Assembly: GCF_900602065.1 (NCBI RefSeq)
Contig: NZ_UWFN01000288.1
Span: forward strand, 1 to 64,000
Source of the DNA: Pseudomonas viridiflava
GTDB taxonomy: Bacteria; Pseudomonadota; Gammaproteobacteria; Pseudomonadales; Pseudomonadaceae
Direction: 5' to 3'
Length of the DNA: 64,000 bases
Shown in pieces: positions 8,910 to 17,623 of the stretch. The notes under the pieces were generated by a model. It did no database searches. It was not told where the DNA came from and saw only the letters and a list, made by a program, of their open reading frames with translations. Positions within the stretch are counted from its first letter, which is position 1. The number at the start of each line of letters is the position of its first letter. A program made the translations under genes and the position numbers.

Positions 8910-9512
8910 TCAAAAATCGAAGAACACCGTTTCGTCTTCACCCTGCACGCGGATATCAAAACGGTACGCCAGCTTGCCTTCGACCGTGCAGCGTTTGGCG
9001 ATCAGGGTTTCACGGCGGATCGGTTGTTCGATCAGGTTCAGCACCGGATCCTTGGCATTGGCTTCAGCCTCATCGTCGAAATACAGACGGGTCTGCAGAT
9101 GAATATTGATGCCCCGGGCAAACAGCGACACGTTGATGTGTGCCGCCATGGGCACGCCCGCCGCGTTGTGCACGGTGCCAGGCTTGATGGTGTTCAACAA
9201 CCACTGGCCATCTTCACCGGTGGCCGTGCGGCCAAAGCCGTTGAATGGCTTTTGCGGATCATAAATCGGGTCGTATTGCCCCTCGTGGTCAGCTTGCCAG
9301 AACTCGATAAAGGCATCGCGAATCAGGTGCCCGTTACCATCGTAGACGTTACCCAGCAGCACGATATGCTCACCCGGAGCATTGGGCAGAACCATTTCAT
9401 GGGTGATTTCCAGGTCACGGGGCGGATTGCCCGCAGCCTCCAGCGCCAGACCGATGTGCACGTATGGGCCAGCGGTTTGTGACGGAGTTTCAGGCAGCAA
9501 TTGAACCGGCAT
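8910..9512 (-). CDS. pcaG: Protocatechuate 3,4-dioxygenase alpha subunit
   Basis: The 200-residue alpha subunit pairs with PcaH to form the iron(III) intradiol dioxygenase that cleaves protocatechuate to 3-carboxy-cis,cis-muconate. The sequence opens with the family start LLPETPSQTAGPYVHIGL and contains EFWQADHEGQY and AHINVSLFARG. The His and Tyr iron ligands are on the beta chain. The start has GGAG nine bases upstream, directly after the pcaH stop. Confidence 0.96.
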   Translation of the reverse strand: MPVQLLPETPSQTAGPYVHIGLALEAAGNPPRDLEITHEMVLPNAPGEHIVLLGNVYDGNGHLIRDAFIEFWQADHEGQYDPIYDPQKPFNGFGRTATGEDGQWLLNTIKPGTVHNAAGVPMAAHINVSLFARGINIHLQTRLYFDDEAEANAKDPVLNLIEQPIRRETLIAKRCTVEGKLAYRFDIRVQGEDETVFFDF

Positions 9513-9524
9513 GTCATGAACTCC

Positions 9525-10244
9525 TTAACGGTTTTCGAAGTGAGTGGCACGCTGACCACGCAGGACGATGTCAAAGCGATAAGCCAGACAATCCATGGGA
9601 TTAGCCATGCCCATGTCGAGGCGTGCGATCAGGCTTTGAACCGCGTCCGGGTTGGCAATGGATTTGACGATCGGGCACAGCGGAATCAACGGATCGCCTT
9701 CGAAATACAACTGGGTGATCAACCGCGTGGCAATCGACGGACCACTGATCGACACATGAATATGCGCCGGACGCCAGTCATTGGGGCCATTGCGCCAAGG
9801 GTACGGCCCGGGTTTGACGGTACGAAAGCTGTAATTGCCGTCACGATCGGTCAAGGCCCGACCCACGCCGCCGAAGTTCGGATCAATGGGCGCCAGATAA
9901 GCATCGCGTTTGTGGCGATAACGGCCACCTGCGTTGGCCTGCCAGATCTCTACCAGCGTGTGCGGGATCGGTTTGCCGTATTGATCGCACACCCGCCCGG
10001 CCAGAATGATGCGTTCGCCAATCGGCAGGCCACCGTTGTTGAAGTTCAACAACAGATCGTTGTCGTGCTCGCCGAACTTTAGATGGGAAAAGTCCGGGCC
10101 AGTGGTTTCAGATGCAGACTGCGGAATACTGACCAGTGCCTGGCGCGGGGAGCGCAGGATCGAGGTCTTGTAATCGGGGGTCAACGCTTTGGGGTGCCAG
10201 TTTCGGTCACGGACGACGAAACGGCTGCTGCTCGCATCAGACAT
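9525..10244 (-). CDS. pcaH: Protocatechuate 3,4-dioxygenase beta subunit
   Basis: The catalytic 239-residue beta subunit. The four iron ligands can be placed: a Tyr in NAGGRYRHK, a Tyr in PGPYPWRNG and the two His of RPAHIHVSISG. The length matches known PcaH. Start 10244 (MSDASSSRFVVRDRNW) is chosen over a much longer frame that runs back over the operator and pcaQ. It is the first structural gene of the operon, with a PcaQ-type palindrome 97-116 bases upstream. Confidence 0.96.
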   Translation of the reverse strand: MSDASSSRFVVRDRNWHPKALTPDYKTSILRSPRQALVSIPQSASETTGPDFSHLKFGEHDNDLLLNFNNGGLPIGERIILAGRVCDQYGKPIPHTLVEIWQANAGGRYRHKRDAYLAPIDPNFGGVGRALTDRDGNYSFRTVKPGPYPWRNGPNDWRPAHIHVSISGPSIATRLITQLYFEGDPLIPLCPIVKSIANPDAVQSLIARLDMGMANPMDCLAYRFDIVLRGQRATHFENR

Positions 10245-10340
10245 GCGGTTCACCTTGGTTCTTATAGTTAGGAATATTGACTGCTGCCCCGCAGTCTCTC
10301 CCGACCTAACCAAAACCTGAACTGAATAATTGAACCACAT

Positions 10341-10360
10341 CCATAACCATATGGTTATGG
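10341..10360. promoter_or_regulatory. PcaQ-type operator upstream of pcaH
   Basis: CCATAACCATATGGTTATGG is a perfect 20-base palindrome. Its core ATAACC-N4-GGTTAT is the PcaQ-binding motif described for Sinorhizobium and Agrobacterium. It overlaps the pcaQ stop codon (10355-10357) and lies about 100 bases upstream of the pcaH start, a usual distance for a LysR-type activator site. Confidence 0.85.
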
Positions 10361-11284
10361 ATGATCGGTCTGACCATACGCCTTGCCCACTTCCTGCAAG
10401 ACATCGACACACCATTGCGCCGCTCTGGACAGCGGCAATGCCGGGTTGCTGCAAATGCCCACCGAACCACCCGGCTCACGAATGCCCAACTCCAGTTCGT
10501 GCAGATCACCGGCTTGCAGATCCTGCTGCACGGCATCAAAGGGCGCGATCCAGATCGCATCGCTGCATTGCACGTAGCGACGGCTCAGGGTCAGCGACAG
10601 GGTTTCCAGGCGTTGGCGCGGCGGGCTGATTCCGCATTGCACAAATAGACTGTCGGCGAACTTGCGAATAGTGGTTCCAGCCAGCGGCAACACCATTGGG
10701 TAGCTTTCCAGGCTTTCACGTCGCAGCTCGCCTTCCAGCAACGGATGATCGCGGCGCACCACAAGGGTCATGGATTCGCTGTACAGGTGCTCGAAGGTCA
10801 GGCCTTGAATCTGCGGGCTATCGGTCATCCGCCCGACCACCAGATCCAGCTCGCCGACCCGCAACTGCGAAAGCAGATAAGCGCTGGGGCCCGTCATGAC
10901 ACTGACGATCAGTGCCGGGTGGCGCTCGTGAAGACGGCGCACCACTTCCGGCACCAGCAGGCTTTCCACCGTCGACAGCACCCCGAGCCGCGCCGTCACC
11001 GGCTCATGCTCGCCGGAACGCAAGCTATTCACCCCTTCGCGCAACGACTGCACGCTGGGCCCGGCAAAGCGCAGAAACGCCACCCCGGCCTCGGTCAGCG
11101 CCGCGCCGCTTTTACTGCGCAGGAACAACTGGGTTTCCAGCAGGATTTCCAGTTCCTTGAGGGTTTTGGACAACGCCGGCTGGCTGATCGCCAATTGATC
11201 CGAAGCGCGCGCCAGGCTGCCCTGCCGGGCCACTTCGAGGAAACACACCAGATGACGGAATTTGATTCGGGTATCGATGTTCAA
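10355..11284 (-). CDS. pcaQ: LysR-type activator of the pca operon
   Basis: A LysR-family regulator of 309 residues: N-terminal winged helix-turn-helix (KFRHLVCFLEVARQGS, then SQPALSKTLKELE) and a C-terminal co-inducer domain. PcaQ activates pca genes in response to 3-carboxymuconate or carboxymuconolactone. The start is a TTG at 11284, giving the family N-terminus MNIDTRIKFRH, with a weak AAGGCG upstream; no ATG or GTG is better placed. It lies immediately upstream of pcaH in the same direction, and its 3' end carries the operator it probably binds. Confidence 0.92.
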   Translation of the reverse strand: MNIDTRIKFRHLVCFLEVARQGSLARASDQLAISQPALSKTLKELEILLETQLFLRSKSGAALTEAGVAFLRFAGPSVQSLREGVNSLRSGEHEPVTARLGVLSTVESLLVPEVVRRLHERHPALIVSVMTGPSAYLLSQLRVGELDLVVGRMTDSPQIQGLTFEHLYSESMTLVVRRDHPLLEGELRRESLESYPMVLPLAGTTIRKFADSLFVQCGISPPRQRLETLSLTLSRRYVQCSDAIWIAPFDAVQQDLQAGDLHELELGIREPGGSVGICSNPALPLSRAAQWCVDVLQEVGKAYGQTDHP

Positions 11285-11325
11285 CGCGAGGGTCGCCTTA
11301 CATTTGAATCTATTAATGATGATAT

Positions 11326-11399
11326 CTGTAGGAGCTGCCGAAGGCTGCGATGGCGGTATATCAGGATGAAAGCTTCGCAGCCTTCGGCAGCTCCTACAG
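11326..11399. repeat. REPIN, GAGCTGCCGAAGG type
   Basis: A 74-base inverted doublet between pobR and pcaQ, starting 41 bases upstream of the pcaQ TTG. Any pcaQ promoter must lie within or beyond it. Confidence 0.92.
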
Positions 11400-11451
11400 A
11401 AAATGCATCCATGTTCGAAGAATTGCGGTGTTTGACAGGACCTGCCAAAGA

Positions 11452-12324
11452 TTATCGCTGCCCCCGAAACTGCCTGGGTGACTGGCCGGTGCAGCGTTTG
11501 AAGAATCGGGAAAAGTACGCAGGCTCGGAAAAACCCAGCCGGTCCGAAATCTGATTGATGGTCAGGGTGGTGTAAACCAGATCGCGCTTGGCTTCCAGCA
11601 ACAGCCGCTGATTGATGATCTGCAGTGCAGACTGATCGCTCAACCGTCGACACAGGCTGTTTAACCAGGCGGCGCTGATGTTCAGTTGCTCCGCATAGCG
11701 TTCAATCGACCAATGCTGGCGATAATGAATGCCCGCCAGCCGATTGAACGCTTGCAAATGTTCGCGGCCCCTTTCGAGAGACGGTGGTCCGGATGGCAAC
11801 GGAATGATGCTGCGCCGCCCCAGCCAGATCGACAGCATGGTGACCAGCGCATTCAGCATCGCATCCCGGCAGGACTTGTGCTGGGCGTACTCTTCACTGA
11901 TCGCGGCAAATAACGGATCCAGATGGGCGCGTTGCTCGCGGTCCACCGCATGGCAAACCGCGACATTCAATGCCGGGGCCGTCAGCGCAGTATTCAACTG
12001 CTCGGCCAACGGCTGCGCGAGGCTCAGGATGTAACCCTGAATATCCGGCGAAAAACTGAAACGGTGCACGCTCAATGCCGGGATCACTTGCAGCACAGCA
12101 GACTCCACCTTCCGCGTGGAGCCTTCCACGTGCAGGGTTGCCTGCCCGGACTGCACGTACAGCAGTTGCACAAGGTCGCTATGGGAGTGAGTTTGTATTT
12201 CCCAGCCGTGAAGCTGACTGCGCTGCGGAATCGACTCGCAATGCAGCAGATCGGGCGTCGGCCACAACGTGGTTTCCCCGTAGAGCTTGAATATCGGCAC
12301 ACTCTCAACGCTTGAACCACGCAT
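11452..12324 (-). CDS. pobR: AraC-family regulator of pobA
   Basis: A 290-residue AraC/XylS-type regulator. An N-terminal cupin-like sensing domain (WEIQTHSHSDLVQLLYVQSG) is followed by a C-terminal double helix-turn-helix ending LGFSEPAYFSRFFKRCTGQSPRQFR. It diverges from pobA with a 122-base intergenic region, the arrangement of the AraC-type 4-hydroxybenzoate-responsive activators of Pseudomonas and Azotobacter (PobR, also called PobC). It should activate pobA in the presence of 4-hydroxybenzoate. Confidence 0.9.
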   Translation of the reverse strand: MRGSSVESVPIFKLYGETTLWPTPDLLHCESIPQRSQLHGWEIQTHSHSDLVQLLYVQSGQATLHVEGSTRKVESAVLQVIPALSVHRFSFSPDIQGYILSLAQPLAEQLNTALTAPALNVAVCHAVDREQRAHLDPLFAAISEEYAQHKSCRDAMLNALVTMLSIWLGRRSIIPLPSGPPSLERGREHLQAFNRLAGIHYRQHWSIERYAEQLNISAAWLNSLCRRLSDQSALQIINQRLLLEAKRDLVYTTLTINQISDRLGFSEPAYFSRFFKRCTGQSPRQFRGQR

Positions 12325-12446
12325 GCCAGCCCTCCTTCACCAGTTACGAAAAGTCCAGAAAATACAGCGAATAATGGCTTCATCTCTCGCTACAGGCCAC
12401 TAAAAATACAGAACAGATAAAAACAACAAACAAAGCGGGTCCTGTC

Positions 12447-13631
12447 ATGAAAACTCAAGTTGCCATTATTGGCTGTGGGCCGTCCGGCCTTTTGCTTGGC
12501 CAATTGCTCCAGCGTGCCGGTATCGACAATGTCATCGTCGAACGCAAAAATCCCGACTACATACTCTCCCGAATCCGTGCCGGCGTTCTTGAACAAGGCA
12601 CCGTTGATCTGCTACGTGAAGCAGGCGTCAGCGAACGACTGGACAGCGAAGGCCTGCCCCATGACGGATTCGAACTGGCCTTCGATGGTCGCTCCGAACG
12701 CATTGATTTATACAGGCTGACAGGCGGCAAGCGCGTCACGGTCTACGGCCAGACCGAGGTCACCCGTGACCTGCTGCAAGCGCGTGCCGAAGCCGGCGCG
12801 GTCAGCTTCTTCGACGCCAGCGATGTTCAGCCTCACGCCATGAAAAGCGACGCACCGTACCTGACGTTCGTACATGAGGGGCAACGGATTCGCCTCGACT
12901 GCGATTACATCGCCGGATGCGACGGCTTCCATGGTGTGTCACGACAATCGATTCCCGCAGAAGCACTAAAAACATTCGAAAGGATTTATCCGTTCGGATG
13001 GCTTGGCGTGCTGGCTGATACACCGCCCGTCAACGAAGAGCTCATCTACGCACGCCATGAACGCGGCTTTGCCTTGTGCAGCATGCGCTCCAAGACCCGC
13101 ACCCGTTACTACATTCAGGTGGAGGCTGGCGAGCAGGTAGAAGCCTGGTCTGACGAGCGCTTCTGGGATGAACTCAAGCAACGCCTGCCAACCACTGCCG
13201 CCGAACGACTGGTAACCGGCCCGTCAATTGAAAAGAGCATCGCCCCGCTACGCAGCTTTGTGGTCGAACCCATGCAATTTGGAAGGCTCTTCCTGCTAGG
13301 CGATGCGGCACACATTGTGCCGCCCACCGGAGCCAAGGGGCTGAACCTGGCAGCCAGTGACGTTAATACGCTGTATCGCATCCTGCTCAAGGTCTATCGC
13401 GAAGGACGCACCGATTTGTTGCAGCGCTACTCGGACATTTGCCTGCGCAGGGTCTGGCAGGCCGAGCGGTTTTCCTGGTGGATGACCTCGATGTTGCATC
13501 GATTTCCCGACAACGACCCGTTCAGCCAGCGCTTGCAGCAAACCGAACTGAATTACTTTGCCAGTTCGGACGCGGGCCGCCGCAGTATTGCGGAAAACTA
13601 TGTAGGTTTACCGTTCGAGGACATCCCGTGA
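12447..13631 (+). CDS. pobA: 4-hydroxybenzoate 3-monooxygenase
   Basis: A flavoprotein of 394 residues, exactly the length of the classical p-hydroxybenzoate hydroxylase. It hydroxylates 4-hydroxybenzoate to protocatechuate using NADPH and O2. The FAD-binding GCGPSG is at 10-15, the DG-type motif is AGCDGFHGVSR, and GDAAHIVPPTGAKGLNLA is the second FAD motif. It feeds the adjacent pca operon. After the stop, 13632-13918 has no gene. Confidence 0.97.
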   Translation: MKTQVAIIGCGPSGLLLGQLLQRAGIDNVIVERKNPDYILSRIRAGVLEQGTVDLLREAGVSERLDSEGLPHDGFELAFDGRSERIDLYRLTGGKRVTVYGQTEVTRDLLQARAEAGAVSFFDASDVQPHAMKSDAPYLTFVHEGQRIRLDCDYIAGCDGFHGVSRQSIPAEALKTFERIYPFGWLGVLADTPPVNEELIYARHERGFALCSMRSKTRTRYYIQVEAGEQVEAWSDERFWDELKQRLPTTAAERLVTGPSIEKSIAPLRSFVVEPMQFGRLFLLGDAAHIVPPTGAKGLNLAASDVNTLYRILLKVYREGRTDLLQRYSDICLRRVWQAERFSWWMTSMLHRFPDNDPFSQRLQQTELNYFASSDAGRRSIAENYVGLPFEDIP

Positions 13632-13918
13632 GCGGCAGCGCGCTGAACAGTCCGGAGTAGCGCGCTGCACCGCAAAGCAACTGAAAATCAAGGGAAAATT
13701 CGGATTTTTGTGGCTGTTCATTTCGTGATCATCGGCCAAAAACCGCAGCCCATATGGCTTTGGCAATGTTATCCACAGACATACCCCCACTTTTCGTGGA
13801 CAACTTTTGTCTGGTTTTGTGAGGTCGTACAAAAAGAAACGTCTTGCGTTGCCAGTGGCAAACACCGGAACTCACTCTCATCAAGCAACATGCAAACTAC
13901 TGGATTGAAATGCATTTT

Positions 13919-13992
13919 CTGTAGGAGCTGCCGAAGGCTGCGAAGCATTTATCCTGACACACCGCGATCGCAGCCTTCGGCAGCCCCTACAG
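13919..13992. repeat. REPIN, GAGCTGCCGAAGG type
   Basis: A 74-base inverted doublet in the 410-base gap between pobA and the reductase gene. One arm carries a single change (CAGCCCCTACAG instead of CAGCTCCTACAG). The rest of the gap is AT-richer and holds a lone DnaA-box-like TTATCCACA at 13769-13777. Confidence 0.9.
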
Positions 13993-14041
13993 GGGTTTTC
14001 GCTCATTGCGCTGTAAGCAACAGGTCTGCTATAGAAAGACT

Positions 14042-14731
14042 TCAAGCCCGCATCTTGTATCGCAACCACACCCCGCCAGCGTCCTGAACCTCAGCCGACA
14101 CCAGTTTCAGATAGGCGGGCTGCTTCCAGGACTCGGTCGACACCTCGAACGAGGCGGGATGCTCGCCACGACCGTCGATCAAGGGCAGCAGCAAAACGCT
14201 GACTTCGTCCACGAGCCCGGCATTCAGGAATGAACCACTGACGTGAGGCCCGCCTTCGACGATCAAGCGTTTTCGGCCTAATTCATCAGCAAGGATATCC
14301 ACGACGGTTTTTAGATCGATGTCGGTCTTGCCGGCAAAAATATAAGAAACCTTGATGGATTGCAGATAAGCCAGGTAATCGTCTTCCACCGCTTCACTGA
14401 CCACCTCGACCACGTGGGAACCCAGCGCCTGATTGCTCTTCCAGGCGACTTTGCCGTGGGGATCTATGGAAACCGCATAGCTTTCAGCATGGCGATCAGC
14501 GAAATAATGCGTACGCGGGATCGGTGACGTGGCCAGGCCGCGGGGATAGTCTTCGCTGTGGGCGATTTCCTGCATGGTCACGCGGCCACAGATCCAGGCA
14601 TCAAACTTGAAGGTCTTGGCCAGCTCTTCGTAAAGGTCACCCGCCGCATTTTTGAAAGGCCGCTCCCAGCCATCAGTCAGGGCGTGACCGTCCAGGGAGG
14701 ACATCATGTGGCAGATGACGTAAGGCTTCAT
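14042..14731 (-). CDS. RibD C-terminal/DHFR-like reductase
   Basis: A 229-residue protein with the dihydrofolate-reductase-like fold of RibD C-terminal domains. It opens MKPYVICHMMSSLDGH, with the SLDG motif typical of this family, and has FDAWICGRVTMQE and the NADPH-site stretch LIVEGGPHVSGSFL. It probably catalyses an NAD(P)H-dependent reduction of a pterin- or pyrimidine-like substrate, but there are no riboflavin genes nearby and the substrate is unknown. It is a single transcription unit. Confidence 0.82.
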   Translation of the reverse strand: MKPYVICHMMSSLDGHALTDGWERPFKNAAGDLYEELAKTFKFDAWICGRVTMQEIAHSEDYPRGLATSPIPRTHYFADRHAESYAVSIDPHGKVAWKSNQALGSHVVEVVSEAVEDDYLAYLQSIKVSYIFAGKTDIDLKTVVDILADELGRKRLIVEGGPHVSGSFLNAGLVDEVSVLLLPLIDGRGEHPASFEVSTESWKQPAYLKLVSAEVQDAGGVWLRYKMRA

Positions 14732-14874
14732 GGTAGTGCTCCGGGCAGGTTACTTCGCCAACAATGGCGATGTATTACCGACCCGTAGCGTTTGGAGATA
14801 GTTCGATTGCTGACGATGGGCTTCGGGGCACCAGTGTGTTCCTACAGGTGCCGTGGACACCGCAAGTGCCTCCA

Positions 14875-16773
14875 TCAAAGCCTGAACTTGCCCACCATGC
14901 TCTGCAGATGCACACCCAACCGCGCCAACTCAACGCTGGAGGCTGCGGTCTCTTCACTGGCAGCAGACGTCTGCTCAGAAATATCCCGGACATTGAGCAC
15001 GCTGCGGTTGATCTCGTCGGCCACGGCGCTTTGCTGCTCAGCCGCGGCGGCGATCTGTTGGTTCATCGACTCGATGGACGAAACAGAACGTGTGATGCTC
15101 ACCAGCGATGTCGCGGCCCGCTGCGTCAGTTCCACGCTGCTGTCGGTTAACGTGCGGCTGTTTTCCAGAATCGTTGCGACACGTTGGGTGCCGGTGTGCA
15201 GTCCGGTGATCAAGCCTTCGATCTCTTCGGTAGAGGTCTGAGTGCGTTGCGCCAGGCTTCGCACTTCATCGGCCACGACGGCAAAGCCACGCCCGGCTTC
15301 ACCGGCACGCGCAGCTTCAATGGCCGCGTTGAGGGCCAGCAGGTTGGTTTGCTGGGCCACTGACTTGATGACATCAAGCACGCTGCCAATCTTGTCGCTT
15401 TCGGTTTGCAGATCATTCATGGCAACCGTGGACTGGCTGACTTCTTCGGCCAGTCGACCAATCTGCTGCATGGCCTGGGTCACGACGTCATCGCCCTGCT
15501 TCGCTTCGCGGCTGGCATTGATCGCTGCTTCGGAAGCTTCTTCGGCGTTGCGGGCGACTTCCTGCACGGTGGCGGTCATTTCATTCATGGCCGTGGCCAC
15601 CTGATCGGTCTCCACCTTCTGACTGTTGACCCCGGCGCTGGTCTGCTCGGTCACCGCCGACAGTTGCTCTGCGGCACTGGCGATTTGCACCACGCCGTCA
15701 CGAATACCACCGATCAGATCACGCAACGCCACCGTCATGCGCTGCATGCTGGTCTGCAGTTGGCCCAACTCGTCTTTGCGAGTGATGACCATGTCGTGGC
15801 TCAGGTCGCCGCTGGCGACAAACTCGGCATTACGCAGGGTTTCCATCAACGGCCCGACGATCAGGCGAGTGATCACCCAGGCAGCCAGAATGCTGAACAG
15901 CAAGGCGGCAATGGTCGCTCCCACCAACATCACGTTGGCGTTGTGAACGTCATCGGTGCGCAACACAATCTGGTTAGCCGTCATTTTTTTGCTGGCGTCG
16001 AGCAATCGCGTCACGTCGTCCGTCAACGCAATCTGTGCCTGCTGGGCTTTGGCTACGCTATCGGTGAACTGCGCGATAGCTGCACGGAAAGCGACCAGCG
16101 ACTGATCGATACCCTGAATGGCTTGAACGGGTGCCTGATTAAGGTTTTTCAGGTTGTTACGCGCGGCATCTACCGCAGCCAGTGCAGGTTGAAGGTATTC
16201 AGATTTGGTGCTGTAGGTGTAGGTCTGGGCTTGCGAGCGCGCCTGTTGAATCAAGCGATGCTGGGTGGTCATGGCGCGAGCCTGCGGATCGTTCTCGCCC
16301 GCCTGATCCTGGATTTTCTCCAGTTCGGCAATCATCGTATCGACCTGCACGGTGATTGCGCCGCGTGCTGCTTCACGGCTCTGGGTGGCCAGCACAAACT
16401 CATTGAAATGGGTTTTATAGACAGTGACAGAGTCACTGACTTCGCCGATCAAGCCAAGGCTGGCACCCGTGACAAAAAGGGTCTTCATCTCACGGGTCTG
16501 GACTTCCAGCTTGCTCAGGGAACTGGTGACCGCGGCGGCGCGCTCTGCATCGGGGTTGAGCATGTAGGTCAGGCGAGCGATGCGCAGGTCACGCGCCTGA
16601 TCATTAAGCGTCGCGATAGACGCCACTTTGTTGCCACGCTCAGCCAGCGACTGCAGACCGGACCAACCGGTAAAAGCAATCAGACACGTCAGGATCAGCA
16701 CCAGCGCAAAGCCTAGTGAAAGTTTTGCTTTGACACTGATATTCGCCAGTGTTGTGTTAATCGCTGTGAGCAT
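14875..16773 (-). CDS. Methyl-accepting chemotaxis protein, HBM-like sensor
   Basis: A chemoreceptor of 632 residues: membrane segment at about 19-36, a long periplasmic region of about 250 residues that looks all-helical, a second membrane segment near 285-305, HAMP (RLIVGPLMETLRNAEF) and a signalling domain with the conserved tip LALNAAIEAARAGEAGRGFA. The size and helical nature of the sensor fit the helical bimodular class (McpS-like, organic acids), not the shorter four-helix-bundle class. The ligand is not readable from sequence; proximity to pob/pca is only suggestive. Confidence 0.92.
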   Translation of the reverse strand: MLTAINTTLANISVKAKLSLGFALVLILTCLIAFTGWSGLQSLAERGNKVASIATLNDQARDLRIARLTYMLNPDAERAAAVTSSLSKLEVQTREMKTLFVTGASLGLIGEVSDSVTVYKTHFNEFVLATQSREAARGAITVQVDTMIAELEKIQDQAGENDPQARAMTTQHRLIQQARSQAQTYTYSTKSEYLQPALAAVDAARNNLKNLNQAPVQAIQGIDQSLVAFRAAIAQFTDSVAKAQQAQIALTDDVTRLLDASKKMTANQIVLRTDDVHNANVMLVGATIAALLFSILAAWVITRLIVGPLMETLRNAEFVASGDLSHDMVITRKDELGQLQTSMQRMTVALRDLIGGIRDGVVQIASAAEQLSAVTEQTSAGVNSQKVETDQVATAMNEMTATVQEVARNAEEASEAAINASREAKQGDDVVTQAMQQIGRLAEEVSQSTVAMNDLQTESDKIGSVLDVIKSVAQQTNLLALNAAIEAARAGEAGRGFAVVADEVRSLAQRTQTSTEEIEGLITGLHTGTQRVATILENSRTLTDSSVELTQRAATSLVSITRSVSSIESMNQQIAAAAEQQSAVADEINRSVLNVRDISEQTSAASEETAASSVELARLGVHLQSMVGKFRL

Positions 16774-17004
16774 AGAACCGTCCGGGAATGATTAGGTTGA
16801 TGAGCGCGGCCCTGCTCTCTTAGACGCGCATCCGTTTTGCGCGACATCAAAATGACATCACGGCATAATAAACGTTTCAGCATGGGAGAAAATAAGCTTC
16901 AAATGACAGACGGCCGGTTAGCAGGCGCTACCGGCACAAGATGTTGATTTTGCGGGGGGAACAGCGGGCTAGAGAGCGTTTTGAAGATTTATTACTGAGT
17001 ATTT

Positions 17005-17547
17005 CTACGCTGCCGCGGCAACTCGCGTCTGCAGATCGAGTGTCACGCCTATCAGGCGGGCAAAGATTTCCAGCGTCTGGATCAGATCGGGGTCATCCAG
17101 TCTCGCAGGCAGCGGATCGAGCGCACACAGCGTGCCGAAAAACGCCCCGTCAGCCAGGATAATCGGTAACGATACATAGCTTTCGAATCCATATTGTTTC
17201 GGCACAGGATGGTTCACAAAACGCGGGTCTTCACTGACTTTGGAAATCACCACGGCTGCGTGATGCTGACGAATCTCTTTGCAGATGGTCGCTTCAACGT
17301 CCAGCTCATCGCCAGGGGTGACACCAAACTGGATTTCATCGTGGACAGCGCAGGCAATCCAGCGCTGATCGGTGACCCGGGCAATGGCTGCAAAACGCAG
17401 CGACGTCAGTCGCGTCATCAGGCGCAAAATGTTGGAAGTCGCTTCGACCTCGGCGATCGCTGCGACTTCAGCATCAGTCAATAGGATGGCTGTCACGTAT
17501 GTGTACTCGTATGGTTCGGATTCCAGACGTACAGTGAGCTGCGTCAC
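17005..17547 (-). CDS. Stand-alone GAF-domain protein
   Basis: A single GAF domain of up to 180 residues without kinase, cyclase or output domain. Typical GAF strings are RFAAIARVTDQRWIACAV, ICKEIRQHHAAVVISKVSEDPRF and YVSLPIILADGAFFGTLCALD. The start is uncertain: a GTG at 17496 would give a protein starting nearer the GAF core, as in GAF-containing sensor kinases. It could be a relic of such a kinase or a small sensor acting on a partner. Confidence 0.75.
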   Translation of the reverse strand: MTQLTVRLESEPYEYTYVTAILLTDAEVAAIAEVEATSNILRLMTRLTSLRFAAIARVTDQRWIACAVHDEIQFGVTPGDELDVEATICKEIRQHHAAVVISKVSEDPRFVNHPVPKQYGFESYVSLPIILADGAFFGTLCALDPLPARLDDPDLIQTLEIFARLIGVTLDLQTRVAAAA

Positions 17548-17623
17548 AAAACGTCTGGCGGTTGCGCATCCTACGTTGGCAGTCCCCTGCCGGGCAACTG
17601 CCCGTGATGCCGCACCCAGGCAC

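Noticed and set aside
13769..13777. Perfect DnaA-box-like TTATCCACA in an AT-richer gap
   Set aside because: It is single, with no cluster of boxes, no adjacent dnaA/dnaN/gidA/rpmH and no AT-rich unwinding region, so not an origin.
15406..16716. Long open frame of 436 codons antisense to the chemoreceptor
   Set aside because: Composition is rich in His, Gln and Arg as expected of a reverse-strand shadow; the chemoreceptor on the other strand is unambiguous.
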